Part shown: in pieces, positions 1 through 8,213 of the stretch
Layout of the letters: each line of letters opens with the position of its first letter
Position numbering within the stretch: position 1 is the first letter of the stretch
Assembly: GCA_963795055.1 (NCBI GenBank)
Contig: CAWCGJ010000020.1
Location: forward strand, 124,001-188,000
DNA length: 64,000 nucleotides
Source: JASHPR01 sp963795055
GTDB taxonomy: Bacteria > Actinomycetota > Actinomycetes > Streptosporangiales > Streptosporangiaceae
Reading direction: 5' to 3'
Notes under the pieces: generated by a model
Told to the model about the DNA's origin: nothing
Databases searched by the model: none
What the model saw: only the letters and a program-made list of their open reading frames with translations
Translations under genes and position numbers: made by a program

Positions 1-859
1 CGAACCAGTCGCCGGTCCGGCAGAACCCGGTCTGGATCTCGTCGGCCACGAACACGATCCCGTGCTCGCGGCAGAACTCCGCCAGGCCGGGCAGGAACCC
101 GTCGGGGGGCACGACGAACCCGCCCTCGCCCTGGATCGGCTCGATCACCAGGGCGGCGACGTTCTGCTCGCCGACCTGCGCGTGAATCAGGCTGGTCACC
201 ACGTCCAGGGCGTTCGCCCGGCAGGCGGCGGGGCCGCCGGGCCAGCGGAACGGGTAGGCCATCGGTACCCGGTAGACCTCGCCGGCGAACGGCCCGAAGC
301 CCTGCTTGTACGGCATGTTCTTGGCGGTCATCGCCATCGTCAGGTTGGTGCGCCCGTGGTAGGCGTGGTCGAACACCACGACCGCGTTCCGGCCGGTGGC
401 GTGCCGGGCGATCTTGACGGCGTTCTCGACGGCTTCGGCGCCGGAGTTGAACAGGGCGGACCGCTTGTCGTAGTCACCCGGCGTCACCCGGTTCAGCTCG
501 TCGCAGACCGACAGGTACCCCTCGTACGGGACCACCATGAAACAGGTGTGCGTGAACCGCGCCACCTGCTCGATGACCCGGTCGACGACCAGCTCGGCGC
601 TGTTGCCGACCGAGGTCACGGCGATCCCGGAGCCGAAGTCGATCAGCGAGTTGCCGTCGACATCGATGATCACGCCGCCGCCCGCGGCGGTCACGAACAC
701 CGGCAGGACATGGCTGAGCCCCCGGGCGACGACGTGCTGCCGCCGCTCCATGAGCTCCCGCGACGCGGGTCCGGGGATCTCGGTGACGATGCGACGTTCC
801 TGGGCGAGCCCGGGGCCGCCCACCGCTGGGTTGCCCGTCACGGGGCCAGTTGTGGTCAT
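1..859 (-). CDS. gabT: 4-aminobutyrate aminotransferase, 3' end outside the window
   Basis: PLP-dependent class III aminotransferase that would convert GABA plus 2-oxoglutarate to succinic semialdehyde plus glutamate. The minus-strand frame opens with ATG at 859 and stays open to base 1, giving about 286 residues. Family signatures are visible: ALFNSGAEAVENAVKIAR (cofactor phosphate loop), FDHAYHGRTNLTMAMT, IEPIQGEGGF and VADEIQTGFCRTG, where the Asp binds the pyridine nitrogen. The PLP-lysine lies beyond the window edge. It is transcribed away from the S9 peptidase, 97 bases apart. GabT is preferred over other class III enzymes because of the HYHG-like and GEGG motifs, but substrate cannot be fixed from a partial sequence. 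Confidence 0.88.
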   Translation of the reverse strand, partial: MTTTGPVTGNPAVGGPGLAQERRIVTEIPGPASRELMERRQHVVARGLSHVLPVFVTAAGGGVIIDVDGNSLIDFGSGIAVTSVGNSAELVVDRVIEQVARFTHTCFMVVPYEGYLSVCDELNRVTPGDYDKRSALFNSGAEAVENAVKIARHATGRNAVVVFDHAYHGRTNLTMAMTAKNMPYKQGFGPFAGEVYRVPMAYPFRWPGGPAACRANALDVVTSLIHAQVGEQNVAALVIEPIQGEGGFVVPPDGFLPGLAEFCREHGIVFVADEIQTGFCRTGDWF

Positions 860-956
860 GAAGCCGACGATAGGGCACGAGCGGCCGGGGCGGCACCGGC
901 GGGCAGCCCCGGATGTGGCAGGGTCTGGGACGATGTCCCCGGCGAAAGGGAGCAGC

Positions 957-3058
957 GTGACGCGGGACCATGACTCGGACGCCATCCTGGCCAGCTACGC
1001 GGCCAGCCGCCGCTTCATGCTGGGCCGGCCGCGCGACCTGACGCTCGTTCCGGACGACGGCCGGCTCGTGTTCTTGCGCGCGCTGGCCGCCGACGACCCG
1101 GCTACCGCGCTGTGGTCCCTGGACCTGCGCACGGGGCAGGAACGCCTGCTGGCCGACCCGCGGGCCCTGCTGGGCGGCGCGGACGAGGTCATTCCCGCGG
1201 CCGAGCTGCGGCGCCGGGAGCGGCTGCGGGAGTCCGCCCGGGGCATCGTGGCCTACTCCGCCGACACCGCCGGAAAGACGGCGGTCTTCGCGCTCTCCGG
1301 CCAGCTGTTCGCCTGCGACCTCGCGGCCGGCGCCACCCGCCCGGTACCCATCGCCGGAACCTGCGTGGACCCGCAGATCGACCCGGCCGGGACCGCGGTC
1401 GCCTACACCCGCGACCGCGCGCTGCGGGTGACCACGCTGGACGGCGAGGTGATCACCGAGCTCACCGGCGCCGACCCGGAGATAAGCTACGGCGCCGCCG
1501 AGTTCGCCGCGGCCGAGGAGCTGAGCCGCCACCACGGCTTCTGGTGGAGCCCCGACGGCCGGCAGCTCCTGGTGGCCCGGGTCGACACCCGCGACGTGAC
1601 CTCATGCTGGCTCGGCGATCCCACGTACAACGAGCAGGAGCCGGTCCGGCAGCGCTATCCGCGCGCCGGGACCGCGAACGCGGTGGTGGGCCTGGTCCTC
1701 GCCGGGCTGGACGGGGCGGTGACCGCGGTCGCCGGGGCCCCGGACGAGCGGCTGCCGTACCTGATGGCGGCCCGCTGGGACGCCGGCCGCGCGCCGACGC
1801 TGGCGCTGCTCGCCCGGGACCAGCACCGGGCCGAGGTCCGGACCGTCAACCCGGTCACCGGCCAGACCCTGCTGGTGCACGCCGACACCGACCCGGCCTG
1901 GCTTCAGCTCATGCCGGGGACGCCGCGCTGGCTGCCCGACGACCGGCTGCTGCGGTGCGCGGTTTCCGAGGACACCTACCGGCTGTTCGTCGACGGCCAG
2001 CCGTGCACGCCCGCGGGGCTGCAGGTGCTCGGCGTGGTCAGCGCGGGGGAGCGGACGGTGTTCCGGGCGACGACCGAGCCGACCGAGCGGCACCTGTACG
2101 CACTCGACCACGCCACCGGCGCGATCGAGCAGCTCACCTCGGAGCCGGGCGTGCACGACGGCGTCGCGGCCGGGAACCTGCTCGCGATCACGTCCGAGAC
2201 GCTCGACAGCGACGGCGCCACGGTGCGGGTTTATGAGGACGGGCGCCTGCTCGCCACGACCGGGTCCCTGCCCCGGGAACTGTCATTCGCCCCGCAGGTG
2301 ACGCTGCTGCGGGCGGGCGAGCGGGAGCTGCGGACCGCGGTGATCCTGCCCCGGGACGACCGCCGGCCGCCGGGCCCGCTGCCGGTCCTGATGGCGCCCT
2401 ACGGCGGCCCGAGCCAGCAGGTGCTCAAGGCGCGCCGGCTGTTCAACGAGCCGCAGTGGCTGGCCGACCAGGGGTTCGCCGTGGTCGTGGCCGACGGCCG
2501 GGGCTCGCCGGGCCGGGGCCCGGGCTGGGAGCGGGCGTTCTACCTCGACGTGGCCACGCCCGCGCTGGACGACCAGGTCGCCGCGCTGGAGCACGTTATG
2601 GATCGTTATCCGGGAGAACTGGACGCCGGCCGGGTCGGCATCCGGGGCTGGTCGTTCGGGGGATACCTGTCGGCATTGGCCGTGCTGCGCCGGCCGGACG
2701 TGTTCGGCGCGGCGGTCGCCGGCGCGCCGGTCGGCGACTGGCGGTACTACGACACCGCGGCGACCGAGCGCTGGCTCGGCCACCCCGCCGACCATCCCGA
2801 CGCGTACCAGCGGACCTCGCTGCTGCCGCTGGCCGCGGGCCTGAGCCGGCCGCTGCTGCTCATCCACGGCCTGGCCGACGACAACGTCCACCCGCGGCAC
2901 TCGCTGCTGCTGGCCGCCGAGCTGCTGGCGGCGTCGCGCCCGCACCGGCTGCTCATGCTGCCCGGGGTGACGCACATGGTCTGGCAGCCGCCGATGATCG
3001 AGGCGGTGCTCCGCGCCCAGGCCGGCTTTTCCGCCGCTGGCTCGCCCCGGGTCCCTGA
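957..3058 (+). CDS. S9-family (dipeptidyl-peptidase IV-like) serine peptidase, apparent frameshift near its 3' end
   Basis: Prolyl oligopeptidase-superfamily peptidase of about 700 residues: an N-terminal beta-propeller half and a C-terminal alpha/beta hydrolase. The catalytic triad is visible as Ser566 in GWSFGGY, Asp642 in HGLADDNVH and His673 in GVTHM. GTG at 957 is chosen because AAAGGGAG lies 5 bases upstream; an ATG at 933 is the alternative. In the sequence as given the frame never stops but runs on into pobA. Adding one T to the TTTT at 3027-3030 gives a normal family ending (AGFFRRWLAPGP) and a TGA at 3056-3058. The fusion is therefore judged an indel artefact. No signal peptide is evident, so it is probably cytoplasmic. 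Confidence 0.87.
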
Positions 3059-3232
3059 TCCCGGTCAGGCCGCCAGGATGGGCCGCTTCCGGCCAGGAGC
3101 AGAGATGTCTGATACCTATCCGGCCCAGCGGGAAGGGCGGCTCATGAGCGTGGTCAGTTCGTCAGGAGCGACCGCAGCGCCGCGGGTCGCCCGGCCGGCG
3201 CGCAGAACGCTCACCATGCGCACTCCCGTTCG

Positions 3233-3242
3233 GACCGCGGTC
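3233..3242. promoter_or_regulatory. 10-bp palindrome upstream of pobA
   Basis: GACCGCGGTC is a perfect palindrome about 50 bases before the pobA start, in the 232-base gap after the peptidase. It could be an operator for a pobA regulator, but short GC palindromes are frequent in such DNA and no regulator gene is adjacent. The rest of the gap (3059-3290) shows nothing else convincing. Confidence 0.25.
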
Positions 3243-3290
3243 GGCTTATTCTCTCAATCGGCACCCGATGCCCGGCGGAAGGAGCGGTGC

Positions 3291-4466
3291 ATGCGTACCC
3301 AGGTGGCGATCGTCGGCGCCGGGCCGGCCGGGCTGCTGCTGTCCCACCTGCTGCACCTGCGCGGCATCGAATCGGTGGTGCTCGAGGCCCGCAGCCGCGA
3401 GTACGTCGAGCACCGGGTGCGGGCGGGCGTGCTGGAGCAGGGCACCGTGGACACGCTGGTCAGCTCGGGCGCGGGGGAGCGGCTGCTGCGCGAGGGCCTG
3501 GTGCACCACGGCATCGAGCTGCGGTTCGGCGGGCAGCGCCACCGGATCGCGTTCGAGAAGCTCGTGCCCGGGCGGGCGATCACCGTCTACGGCCAGCAGG
3601 AGGTGGTCAAGGACCTGATCGCGGCGCGGCTGGCGGCCGACGGGCAGATCCTCTTCGAGGTCGAGGATGTCGTGCCGGGGGGGATCGAGGGCCCGCACCC
3701 GGAGGTGTCCTTCACCTACCGCTCGCAGCGCCAGGTCCTCCCGGCGGACTTCATCGCGGGCTGCGACGGGTTCCACGGGATCTGCCGGGACGCCATCCCG
3801 CCGGGAGTGCTCCAGTTCTTCGACAAGGAGTACCCGTTCGGCTGGCTCGGGGTGCTCGCCGCGGTGCCGCCGTCCTCCGAGGAGCTGATCTACTCGAGCA
3901 ACGACCGCGGGTTCGCCCTGCACAGCATGCGCAGCCCGCAGCTGAGCCGCTTCTACCTGCAGGTCGCCCCCGACGAGGACATCGCGGCCTGGCCGGACGA
4001 GCGGATCTGGGCCGAGCTCCGGGCCCGGCTGGAGACCGTGCCCGGGTGGAGCCTGGCCACCGGGCCGGTCGTGGAGAAGGGCATTACCGCGATGCGCAGC
4101 TTCGTGGCCGAGCCGATGCAGTTCGGACGGCTGTTCCTGGCCGGGGACGCGGCCCACATCGTGCCGCCCACCGGCGCCAAGGGCCTCAACCTCGCCGCCT
4201 TCGACGTCACCGTGCTGACCCGGGCGCTCGACGCCTGGTACTCCTCGGGGGACGCGGCGCTGCTTGACGACTACTCCCGGGCCTGCCTGCGCCGGGTCTG
4301 GCGGGCACAGCACTTCTCCTGGTGGATGACCACGCTGCTGCACTCGTTCGAGCACTATGACGCCTACGACCGCCGGCTGCAGCAGTCGTACCTGGACTAC
4401 GTGTGCAGCTCGGAAGCGGCGTCGGCGTCGCTCGCCGAGAACTACGTGGGCCTGGCCCTGGAATGA
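3291..4466 (+). CDS. pobA: 4-hydroxybenzoate 3-monooxygenase
   Basis: Flavoprotein hydroxylase that turns 4-hydroxybenzoate into protocatechuate using NAD(P)H and O2. It is 391 residues long, the usual PobA size. The N-terminal FAD dinucleotide motif VGAGPAG is at residues 8-14. The second FAD motif GDAAHIVPPTGAKGLN and the family segment RAGVLEQGTVD are present. ATG at 3291 follows GGAAGGAG with good spacing. The upstream peptidase frame reads into this gene without a stop, which is attributed to an indel at 3027-3030. Its product is the substrate of the LigAB dioxygenase encoded about 8 kb downstream, so this is likely the entry step of that pathway. Confidence 0.95.
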   Translation: MRTQVAIVGAGPAGLLLSHLLHLRGIESVVLEARSREYVEHRVRAGVLEQGTVDTLVSSGAGERLLREGLVHHGIELRFGGQRHRIAFEKLVPGRAITVYGQQEVVKDLIAARLAADGQILFEVEDVVPGGIEGPHPEVSFTYRSQRQVLPADFIAGCDGFHGICRDAIPPGVLQFFDKEYPFGWLGVLAAVPPSSEELIYSSNDRGFALHSMRSPQLSRFYLQVAPDEDIAAWPDERIWAELRARLETVPGWSLATGPVVEKGITAMRSFVAEPMQFGRLFLAGDAAHIVPPTGAKGLNLAAFDVTVLTRALDAWYSSGDAALLDDYSRACLRRVWRAQHFSWWMTTLLHSFEHYDAYDRRLQQSYLDYVCSSEAASASLAENYVGLALE

Positions 4467-4488
4467 CGCCACTGCGGCCCGGCCGCGC

Positions 4489-5496
4489 TCAGCTGAACAG
4501 GCCGCTGTACGCGTTGAGGGCGGGCTGGCCGCCGAGGTGGGCGTAGAGCACGGTGGAATCCCGGCCGATCTCGCCGCTGCGCACCAGGTCGATCAGCCCG
4601 GCCATGGACTTGCCCTCGTAGACCGGGTCGATGATCACGCCTTCCAGGCTCCCGGTCAGCCGGATCGCGTCGAGCGTGGACGGCACCGGGATGCCGTAGC
4701 GGTCGCCGGCCCAGCCGGGCCGGACGCAGATCTCGTCGTCGCGCAGCTCCCGGCCCAGGCCGATGAGCGCGGCGGTGTTGCGGGCGATCTTCTCCACCTG
4801 GGCCCGGGTCTCCTCCAGCCGGGCCGACGCGTCGATGCCGATGACCCGGCGCGGCCGGTCCTGGCCCGCGAAGCCGGCGATCATGCCCGCCTGGGTGGAG
4901 CCGGTGACGCTGCAGACGATCACGGTGTCGAAGAACACCCCGAGCTGCTCTTCCTGCTGCTGTACCTCGTAGGCCCAGCCGGCGAAGCCGAGGCCGCCGA
5001 GCCGGTGGTCGGAGGCCCCGGCCGGGATGGCGTACGGGATGCCGCCCTCGGCGCGGACGTCCTCGAGCGCCTGCTCCCAGCTGTTCTTGAAGCCGATGCC
5101 GAAGCCCGCGCCGACCAGGCGCACGTCCGCGCCCATGATCCGGGAGAGCAGGATGTTGCCGACCCGGTCGTTGACCGGGTCGGGCCAGTCGACCCAGCTC
5201 TCCTGGACCAGCCGGGCCCGCAGGCCCAGCCGGGCGGCGACCGCGGCCACCTGGCGGGTGTGGTTGGACTGCACCCCGCCGATCGAGACCAGCGTGTCGG
5301 CGCCCTGGGCCAGCGCATCGGGCACCAGGTACTCCAGCTTGCGGGTCTTGTTGCCGCCGAAGGCGAGCCCGGAGTTGCAGTCCTCCCGCTTGGCCCAGAT
5401 TTTCGCGCCCTCCAGGTGGGCGGACAGCCGCTCCAGCGGGTGGATCGGGCTGGGGCCGAATAGAAGGGGATAACGGGGGAAGTCTTCCAGCGACAC
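4489..5496 (-). CDS. acdS: 1-aminocyclopropane-1-carboxylate deaminase
   Basis: PLP enzyme that breaks the ethylene precursor ACC into 2-oxobutyrate and ammonia; typical of plant-associated bacteria. It is 335 residues, close to the 338 of the Pseudomonas enzyme. PLP-lysine is Lys50 in GGNKTRK. Tyr293, Glu294 (VYEGKSM) and Leu321 (AHLGGQP) match the residues that separate true ACC deaminases from D-cysteine desulfhydrases (Glu295/Leu322 in Pseudomonas numbering, from memory). GTG at 5496 has TGGAGG four bases upstream. It is transcribed towards pobA and away from the catabolic cluster, ending 22 bases from pobA. Confidence 0.95.
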   Translation of the reverse strand: MSLEDFPRYPLLFGPSPIHPLERLSAHLEGAKIWAKREDCNSGLAFGGNKTRKLEYLVPDALAQGADTLVSIGGVQSNHTRQVAAVAARLGLRARLVQESWVDWPDPVNDRVGNILLSRIMGADVRLVGAGFGIGFKNSWEQALEDVRAEGGIPYAIPAGASDHRLGGLGFAGWAYEVQQQEEQLGVFFDTVIVCSVTGSTQAGMIAGFAGQDRPRRVIGIDASARLEETRAQVEKIARNTAALIGLGRELRDDEICVRPGWAGDRYGIPVPSTLDAIRLTGSLEGVIIDPVYEGKSMAGLIDLVRSGEIGRDSTVLYAHLGGQPALNAYSGLFS

Positions 5497-5508
5497 CGGA
5501 CCTCCACT

Positions 5509-5564
5509 CAGGGAAACCGTGGCTTCCGCTCCGCAAAAACAGGGATTCCCCGACAGGGAAACCG
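5509..5564. repeat. pair of CAGGGAAACCG direct repeats between acdS and the catabolic cluster
   Basis: CAGGGAAACCG occurs at 5509-5519 and again at 5554-5564, followed in both by a similar GGC. A GGGATTCCC palindrome (5542-5550) lies between them. The 256-base gap separates two divergent transcription units, so the repeats may bind a regulator of one or both. No other gene is supported in 5497-5752. Confidence 0.4.
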
Positions 5565-5752
5565 AGGCCTACGTTCAGGATCGCCCCGGAGGCCTCCACA
5601 AGTTCTTTGCCCCGGAAGATGCCAGGATAGGCATCATGACCGACACGGCCCGGGTCGTCACCGGGATGAGACGTAGAACGCACAGGTGTGCACATGGCGG
5701 TGGTTTGTAGTTATCGTTTCGGTAAAGACGGCTAGCGGGAGGCGGGTACGGC

Positions 5753-6568
5753 GTGGCGGAGATCGTGTCGCTGGCCGAAGCGATCGCCGGCGCCGTCCAC
5801 GACGGCGACACGGTGGCCATGGAGGGCTTCACCCACCTGATCCCGCACGCCGCCGGGCTTGAGGTGATCCGGCAGGGACGGCGCGACCTCACCCTGGTCC
5901 GGATGACCCCGGACGTGATCTACGACCAGATGATCGGGGCCGGGTGCGCGCGCAAGCTCGTCTTCTCCTGGGGCGGGAACCCCGGCGTGGGGTCGCTGCA
6001 CCGGTTCCGGGACGCGGTCGAGCACTCCTGGCCCGGCCCGCTGGCGCTCGAGGAGCACACCCACGCCGGGATGGCCAACCGCTACGTGGCCGGCGCCTCC
6101 GGGCTGCCGTTCGCGGTACTGCGCGGGTACAGCGGGACCGGGCTGGCCGACCACGCGGCGAACATCGCCGAGATCACCTGCCCGTTCACCGGCGACACGC
6201 TGACCGCCGTGGCGGCGCTGCGGCCGGACGTGACGGTGATCCACGCGCAGCAGGCCGACCGGGCGGGCAATGTGCAGTTCTGGGGGATCACCGGGGTGCA
6301 GAAGGAGGCGCTGCTGGCCGCGGCGCGGTCGGTGGTCACCGTCGAGGAAATCGTCGACGGGCTGGACCCGCGGCCCGGCGCCGTGGTGCTGCCGGCCTGG
6401 GTGGTGGGCTACGTGGCGCTGGCCCCCGGCGGCGCGCATCCTTCCTACGCGCTGGGCTACTCGGTCCGCGACAACGACTTCTACCTGGCCTGGGACGCGA
6501 TCAGCCGCGACCGGGAGACGTTCGGGCAGTGGCTCGACGAGCACGTGCGCGGGGGAGGCGCCCGGTGA
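5753..6568 (+). CDS. catI: 3-oxoadipate CoA-transferase, alpha subunit (CatI type)
   Basis: Class I CoA-transferase subunit A, 271 residues. It is very similar to the CatI subunit of succinyl-CoA:3-oxoadipate CoA-transferase from Pseudomonas B13 as I recall it: GFTHLIP, IRQGRRDLTLVRMTPD, SWGGNPGVGSLHR, VAGASGLPFAVLR and GGAHPSYA. It would transfer CoA from succinyl-CoA to 3-oxoadipate. GTG at 5753 follows GCGGGAGGCGGG. The stop overlaps the start of the beta subunit by four bases (GTGA). The reaction belongs to the beta-ketoadipate route, which is unexpected at the head of a protocatechuate 4,5-cleavage cluster. Another dicarboxylic acid could be the real substrate. Confidence 0.85.
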   Translation: MAEIVSLAEAIAGAVHDGDTVAMEGFTHLIPHAAGLEVIRQGRRDLTLVRMTPDVIYDQMIGAGCARKLVFSWGGNPGVGSLHRFRDAVEHSWPGPLALEEHTHAGMANRYVAGASGLPFAVLRGYSGTGLADHAANIAEITCPFTGDTLTAVAALRPDVTVIHAQQADRAGNVQFWGITGVQKEALLAAARSVVTVEEIVDGLDPRPGAVVLPAWVVGYVALAPGGAHPSYALGYSVRDNDFYLAWDAISRDRETFGQWLDEHVRGGGAR

Positions 6569-7350
6569 CCGGCGGCGGCGGTTACACCGCGGACGAGATC
6601 ATGACGGTCACCGCGGCGCGCGCGCTCCGCGAGAGGATGACCTGCTTCGTCGGCATCGGCCTGCCCAGCGAGGCGGCCAACCTGGCCCGCGCCACGCACG
6701 CCCCGAACCTGGTGCTGATCTACGAATCGGGCGCGATCGGGGCCAAGCCGGGCTGGCTGCCGCTGTCCATCGGCGACGGCGTCCTCGCCGAGACGGCCGA
6801 TGCCGTGGTCAGCGTGCCCGAGATCTTCAACTACTGGCTGCAGCCGGGCCGGATCGACATCGGCTTCCTCGGCGCGGCCCAGATCGACAGGTTCGGCAAC
6901 ATCAACACCACGGTGATCGGCGCGGACTACGCCGAGCCGAAGGTCAGGCTGCCCGGCGCGGGCGGCGCACCGGAGATCGCCGCGTCCTGCCGGGAAGTGA
7001 TCGTGATCGTGCGGCAGAACCGCCGGACCTTCGTCGAGCGGGTGGACTTCGTCACCTCGCTCGGCTTCGGCGACGGCCCGGGCAGCAGGCGGTACCTGGG
7101 GCTGCCCGGCGCGGGGCCCCGCAAGATCATCACGGACCTGGGCGTCCTGGAGCCCGACCCCGCGACCTGCGAGCTGAGGCTGACGGCGGTGTACCCCGGG
7201 GTGGCCGTCCCGGAAGTCAGGCAGCGGACCGGCTGGGACCTGCGGGTAGCCGCGGACCTCGGCGAGATCCCGCCGCCGGGCCCGTCCGAGCTGGCGGTCC
7301 TGCGCGGCCTGCTCGCCGCCAGGCCGGCCAGCGCGGAAGCGCCCCGATGA
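6565..7350 (+). CDS. catJ: 3-oxoadipate CoA-transferase, beta subunit (CatJ type)
   Basis: Class I CoA-transferase subunit B, 261 residues, partner of the preceding alpha subunit. The catalytic glutamate is in YESGAIG, the family E-S-G signature; GRIDIGFLGAAQIDRFGNINTT is the typical downstream segment. GTG at 6565 overlaps the alpha-subunit stop (GTGA) and has GGGGGAGG upstream, so the two are translationally coupled, as expected for a heteromeric enzyme. A 61-base gap separates it from the aldolase gene. Confidence 0.86.
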   Translation: MTGGGGYTADEIMTVTAARALRERMTCFVGIGLPSEAANLARATHAPNLVLIYESGAIGAKPGWLPLSIGDGVLAETADAVVSVPEIFNYWLQPGRIDIGFLGAAQIDRFGNINTTVIGADYAEPKVRLPGAGGAPEIAASCREVIVIVRQNRRTFVERVDFVTSLGFGDGPGSRRYLGLPGAGPRKIITDLGVLEPDPATCELRLTAVYPGVAVPEVRQRTGWDLRVAADLGEIPPPGPSELAVLRGLLAARPASAEAPR

Positions 7351-7411
7351 CCACCGCCCGCCCGGCCGCCGGGCCAGCGGCCGGCCACCCGCCGGAAAGG
7401 AGAACACCCAC

Positions 7412-8101
7412 GTGCCGCTAGTGGTGCGGAACACCCCGCGAACAGATCTTGAGGTCGTCGACGGCCTGGCGGCCGCCGGGGTCGCGACCGTGCACGAGGC
7501 GCAGGGCCGCACCGGGCTGCTGCGCGCCGACATCCGCCCGATCTTCCGGCCCGCGCGCATCGCCGGTAACGCGCTGACCTGCGAGGTCGCCCCGGGCGAC
7601 AACTGGTCGATCCATATCGCCGTGGAGCAGGCCCAGCTCGGCGACCTCCTCGTGGTCACCCCGACCAGCCCCTGCGACGACGGGTACGTGGGCGACCTGC
7701 TCGCCGGGAGCCTGCTGGCACACGGCGTCCGGGGCGTGGTCATCGACGCGGGGGTGCGAGACGTCGCCACGCTGACCGAGATGCGCTTCCCCGTCTGGTC
7801 GAAGGCGATCTCCGCCAAGGGCACGGTGAAGGAGACGCCCGGGAACGTCCAGACCCCGATCGTCTGCGCCGGCGTTTACGTCCGGCCCGGGGACGTGGTC
7901 ATCGCCGACGACGACGGGGTCGTGGTCGTGCCGCGCGAGGACGCCGCGGCGGCGCTCAAGGCAGCCAGGGACCGCGAGGCCAGCGAGGCGTCCAAACGGC
8001 CGCGGCTGGCCGCCGGCGAGCTCGGCCTCGACCTCTACAACATGCGCGGCCGGCTCGCCGACAAGGGAGTCCGCTACGTCGACTACGCCGATGGGTCATG
8101 A
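7412..8101 (+). CDS. ligK: 4-carboxy-4-hydroxy-2-oxoadipate aldolase / oxaloacetate decarboxylase, RraA family
   Basis: Class II aldolase of the RraA/HMG-aldolase fold, 229 residues. It would split 4-carboxy-4-hydroxy-2-oxoadipate into pyruvate and oxaloacetate, the last step of protocatechuate 4,5-cleavage. Visible family segments: TVHEAQGRTGLL, GDLLAGSLLAHGVRGVVIDAGVRD (metal and substrate loop with the conserved Arg-Asp), FPVWSKAISAKGTVK and GDVVIADDDGVVVVPR. GTG at 7412 follows AAAGGAG. RraA-like sequences alone are ambiguous (RNase E inhibitor homologues), but neighbouring ligU/J/I/A/B/C-type genes fix the assignment. Confidence 0.9.
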   Translation: MPLVVRNTPRTDLEVVDGLAAAGVATVHEAQGRTGLLRADIRPIFRPARIAGNALTCEVAPGDNWSIHIAVEQAQLGDLLVVTPTSPCDDGYVGDLLAGSLLAHGVRGVVIDAGVRDVATLTEMRFPVWSKAISAKGTVKETPGNVQTPIVCAGVYVRPGDVVIADDDGVVVVPREDAAAALKAARDREASEASKRPRLAAGELGLDLYNMRGRLADKGVRYVDYADGS

Positions 8102-8213
8102 GCGAGCTCCGGGGCGCGGCGCCGCCTGGGCTGAGGAGCGAGGGAGCCTGCGACCGAGCGACGAGGGACGGGGGCGCCTCAGGCCGCCCCGGAAGCGAGC
8201 GGGGAGCAGAGTC
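8102..8213. other. 112-base purine-rich linker with GCGAG-type repeats
   Basis: Non-coding spacer between the aldolase and tautomerase genes. It contains repeated GAGCGAG, GAGCGAGG, GAGCGACGAGGG and AGCGAGCGGGG units and an imperfect inverted repeat around 8171-8191 (GGGGGCGCCT / AGGCCGCCCC). It may be a degenerate intergenic repeat. A longer in-frame start at 8091 exists but would translate this low-complexity run. Confidence 0.3.

Noticed and set aside
474..1535. Minus-strand frame spanning the gabT/S9 gap
   Set aside because: It is out of frame with the clear aminotransferase sequence and runs antisense through the peptidase.
5519..5710. 63-codon plus-strand frame between acdS and catI
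   Set aside because: No ribosome site and no similarity, and it overlaps the putative regulatory repeats.
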